Shown in pieces: positions 30,655 through 32,611 of a stretch of 32,611 nucleotides of DNA (positions are counted from its first letter, which is position 1; each line of letters starts with the position of its first letter). The notes beneath the pieces are model-generated. The model searched no databases and had not been told where the DNA came from. It saw nothing but the letters and a program-made list of their open reading frames with translations. The DNA comes from Planctomycetaceae bacterium (GTDB taxonomy: Bacteria; Planctomycetota; Planctomycetia; Planctomycetales; Planctomycetaceae): NCBI GenBank assembly GCA_020426505.1, contig JAGQPX010000219.1:1-32611 (forward strand). The letters are read 5' to 3'. The position numbers and the translations under genes are program-made.

Positions 30655-31957
30655 TCGGAAGGGAAGCCGAGTCAGTCAGAACCAATTCTTGGTTGCAGGG
30701 AGAGGAAGAGACGGGGATCACCGACCGCTGCGGTAGCCGATTCGCGGTGGAACCGATCGCTGTTGACGGTCGAAACTGCGGAAAGGCGCACACTCATCCG
30801 GCGTGATTCGTCGATCATCAGACAGCGAAGGATATCAGGCGGCACGTCTGTGGTAGTACCGCAGCAGGCCGCCCAGCCGTTCATTGCGTTGGACCTCACC
30901 GGCTGAAGTCTCCCCCTGACCCAGCGGAGTGATCAACTGGTTGGAGAGTCCCTGATGATTCCGCTCCGCATGGTAGTGGGTCACCCACTGCCGCAAAGCA
31001 CGCCGCAGCGAGCGTTCACCGAAGAAGATCAGCCGATCCAGACACTCGGACTTCATGCTTCTGAACTGCCGCTCCAGATGGGCATTCAAATTGGGCGACC
31101 GAGGTGGCAACAACACCGGCTTCACCGCGGTGTGCTCCTCCAGATACCGCCGCAGCGGCACAAACTTCGTATCCCGATCCAGAAGGAGATGCGTACTACC
31201 TGCGAGAAAACCCTCGTCGCACGTCAGATTGCGAGCCATCTGCCTGACCCAAGCCGCATCCGGACTGGCCGTCACCCCCGCCACCACAATCTCCCGCGAC
31301 TTCAACCGCATGGCCACCAGCACATAGAACGTCACCAACCCACCCCGCGTCCAGACCTCAACGGTCGTGAAATCAATCGCCCCAATCGTCTCCCAATGCG
31401 ACCGCAGAAACATGGCCCAACTCCCGGACTTCACCCGCTGAGGAGCCGGTTCGATCCCATGTTGTTTGAGAATGTTCGCCACCGTCGAGTCACTGATGCG
31501 ATAACCAACATTCGCCAACGCCCCCTGAATCCGATCATACCCCCACGACGGATTCTCCCGAGCCATCCGCACTGTTAACTCCACGATCTCCGGTCGCACA
31601 CGCGGCCGTCCCACCTTGCGGCGTCGATGCGAGTAATCCCACTTCCGCGCCACCAACTCCCGATGCCACCGCAAAATGGTCTCCGGCGAAACAATCCCCA
31701 CCACCTCCCGCAGCAGCTTCCGCCCCAGCACCTTCCCCCGCACCGCCAATCGCCGCCGCTGCTGATCAGTCAACAACACCCGGTTGCCCCCCAGCTTCTC
31801 CCGCAAAGCCGCATTCTCCGTCCGCAGATAATCAATTGCTAACTGCTGCTCCCGATTGAGCATCCCCGCCATCGCCACCAACAGTACCGTCCACGGATTC
31901 ATAATCACTCCCCCTTCTCACGAACCGAATTGAGGAGAGTATGCCAAACCAGGAGAT
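30637..31957 (-). mobile_element. Insertion sequence, borders tentative
   Basis: The left border is placed where Rhs homology breaks (after the FGHDG codons at 30636). The right border is placed before the hairpin at 31958. The element contains one transposase gene on the minus strand and about 200 bp of non-coding left flank (30655-30834). I found no convincing terminal inverted repeats or target duplication by eye, so the exact ends are uncertain. Confidence 0.4.
30835..31908 (-). CDS. Transposase with rve/DDE integrase core
   Basis: The 357-residue product has a coiled leader (REQQLAIDYLRTENAALREKL), two helix-turn-helix regions (VSPETILRWHREL; ISDSTVANILKQHGI) and a retroviral-integrase-type core. 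The catalytic acids appear as AIDFTTVE (first Asp), LLDRDTKF (second Asp) and NLNAHLERQFRS (Glu). The ending HYHAERNHQGL fits the IS481/IS3-like superfamily. All catalytic residues and the full length seem present, so it may be functional. It catalyses cut or copy transposition of the DNA carrying it. It lies on the opposite strand to the toxin locus and adjoins the truncated Rhs fragment, so it or a relative probably caused that truncation. Confidence 0.85.
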   Translation of the reverse strand: MIMNPWTVLLVAMAGMLNREQQLAIDYLRTENAALREKLGGNRVLLTDQQRRRLAVRGKVLGRKLLREVVGIVSPETILRWHRELVARKWDYSHRRRKVGRPRVRPEIVELTVRMARENPSWGYDRIQGALANVGYRISDSTVANILKQHGIEPAPQRVKSGSWAMFLRSHWETIGAIDFTTVEVWTRGGLVTFYVLVAMRLKSREIVVAGVTASPDAAWVRQMARNLTCDEGFLAGSTHLLLDRDTKFVPLRRYLEEHTAVKPVLLPPRSPNLNAHLERQFRSMKSECLDRLIFFGERSLRRALRQWVTHYHAERNHQGLSNQLITPLGQGETSAGEVQRNERLGGLLRYYHRRAA

Positions 31958-31973
31958 ACTCACGCGAGTGAGT
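31958..31973. other. Short hairpin beside the second tRNA-like end
   Basis: ACTCAC (31958-31963) and GTGAGT (31968-31973) form a 6-bp stem with a GCGA loop. It sits just downstream (minus strand) of a tRNA-3'-end-like sequence, the same arrangement as at 4077-4146, but without a clear T-run. Confidence 0.4.
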
Positions 31974-31976
31974 CAT

Positions 31977-32020
31977 TGGGACAGGGAGCTCGAACCCCTG
32001 GCTCCCCTCTCGCAACGCTT
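31977..32020 (-). other. Second tRNA 3'-end-like sequence, candidate attachment site
   Basis: On the minus strand it reads CCAGGGGTTCGAGCTCCCTG followed by TCCCAATGAC, a T-arm-like stem and loop with one imperfect closing pair. The plus strand through it encodes WDRELEPLAPLSQR, parallel to EDRGLEPRVSVSQG at the first site. No complete tRNA can be folded. Confidence 0.4.
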
Positions 32021-32045
32021 GACGATGACGGCAGATGCGGTGACT

Positions 32046-32471
32046 GGTAAGTCGTCATGTCAGTGATGTGATCGTGAGTTGCTGGCAGCGGTCGTCACTG
32101 TTTGGCAACGGTTGTCGCCTCCCCTCTTCGTTCTGACTGTTGCCACACTGCCAACGGTCTGTCATCGGGGCGTCTGACAGAATGTCTCTGGCACCCAGGA
32201 CTCCCCGTCCTGTGACGCTGCCGACTGGCTGACATGACGTCATGAAGGACGGTCTGACAACAGGGTGTGCCCCCCTGTCCGGCCCTGTGACAGTGGGAAT
32301 GCGGGACATCTGAAACGTGGCTTCAGGAAGCGGCTTGATGGCTGTCACCCGCCCCGTGCCAGGGGACGGGGTGACGGACGGTGTGTCGCCGGGGAGGCGT
32401 GCAATTTGCTTGACAGGCTGTCTTGGATTCGGGCATCCTGACGCCGCTTTGATTGTCACCCCGCCGACGTT
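32046..32471. other. Gene-free stretch before a partial HTH-like gene
   Basis: I see no gene here. The stretch is rich in short CTGTCA/TGACAG-like words and GC-rich inverted repeats (for example around 32358-32375), which may be regulatory or recombination sites. No clear promoter could be named. Confidence 0.35.
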
Positions 32472-32611
32472 ATGACACCCGCTCCCATTGCCGGCCACCT
32501 CACCAAGAAGGAGGTGAGCGAACGCTACGGTCGTTCGCACCGCTCACTGACACGCGACTTCAGCACGGCCGTGAGAACAGGGGACACAGAGGTACTGACG
32601 CATCTCAGGCT
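32472..32611 (+). CDS. Start of a small HTH-like protein gene (3' end outside window)
   Basis: The frame begins MTPAPIAGHLTKKEVSERYG and continues RSHRSLTRDFSTAVRTGDTE to the window edge, 46 codons so far. LTKKEVSERYGRSHRSLTRD reads like a helix-turn-helix of the excisionase/DNA-binding type. Such small proteins are often part of integrated elements in planctomycetes. No obvious Shine-Dalgarno stands before the ATG. The identification is tentative because only the N-terminus is visible. Confidence 0.45.
   Translation, partial: MTPAPIAGHLTKKEVSERYGRSHRSLTRDFSTAVRTGDTEVLTHLR

Noticed and set aside
30637..31957. Terminal inverted repeats of the IS
   Set aside because: Comparing both flanks by eye gave only weak, partial similarity, so no repeats are claimed.

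Overview
The window looks like a chromosomal segment of a planctomycete (Planctomycetota). The grounds are an N-terminal LERREMLSA motif (the LEPR-LLSA type common on giant planctomycete surface proteins), a 22.5-kb single reading frame, an Rhs/YD protein of planctomycete style, and integrase-type remnants at tRNA-like sequences. These are recognitions from sequence alone; no database was searched.

Layout. (1) 1-3735: a tightly coupled operon with 4-bp ATGA overlaps. It encodes the C-terminal part of an octaheme hydroxylamine-oxidoreductase-like cytochrome c (5' end outside the window), a Tat-exported NapA-type molybdopterin nitrate reductase, and a four-haem NapB-like lipoprotein. Together they suggest periplasmic nitrogen-oxide chemistry (nitrate to nitrite and further reduction, or hydroxylamine/NO turnover). 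(2) 3736-4544: a gene-poor stretch with a hairpin terminator, a tRNA 3'-end-like sequence and a relic of an integrase-type reading frame. (3) 4545-6567: an uncharacterised, possibly GNAT-like protein and a PaaK/CapK-type adenylate-forming enzyme, arranged tail to tail with overlapping 3' ends. (4) 6568-7349: a gene-free region between divergent genes. (5) 7350-29813: one giant gene of 7487 codons. In order it carries the LEPR-like motif, three von Willebrand A (vWA) modules, PPC-like repeats, three PKD domains, about 20 cadherin/putative-Ig-like (He_PIG-type) repeats, an Rhs/YD-repeat shell with its core motif, a HINT autoprotease domain, and a GIY-YIG-type nuclease tip. This is the architecture of a polymorphic toxin on a very long stalk. 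(6) 29848-30333: a small gene resembling the Imm26 immunity family, 34 bp behind the toxin. (7) 30343-30654: an orphan Rhs core fragment, cut off next to an rve/DDE transposase (30835-31908, minus strand). (8) 31958-32045: a second hairpin plus tRNA-3'-end-like sequence, followed by the start of a small HTH-like gene running off the end.

The most interesting object is the giant toxin gene. Two of its three vWA modules are each split by a large in-frame insertion at a different loop (about 1,020 and 240 residues), while the third is contiguous. Its Ig-like array shows a two-unit higher-order repeat. Its toxin tip, immunity gene and orphan Rhs fragment form a cassette with visibly different codon use from the stalk. 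The segment from region 2 to region 8 is bracketed by tRNA-end-like sequences, which suggests an island, although the two ends are diverged from each other.
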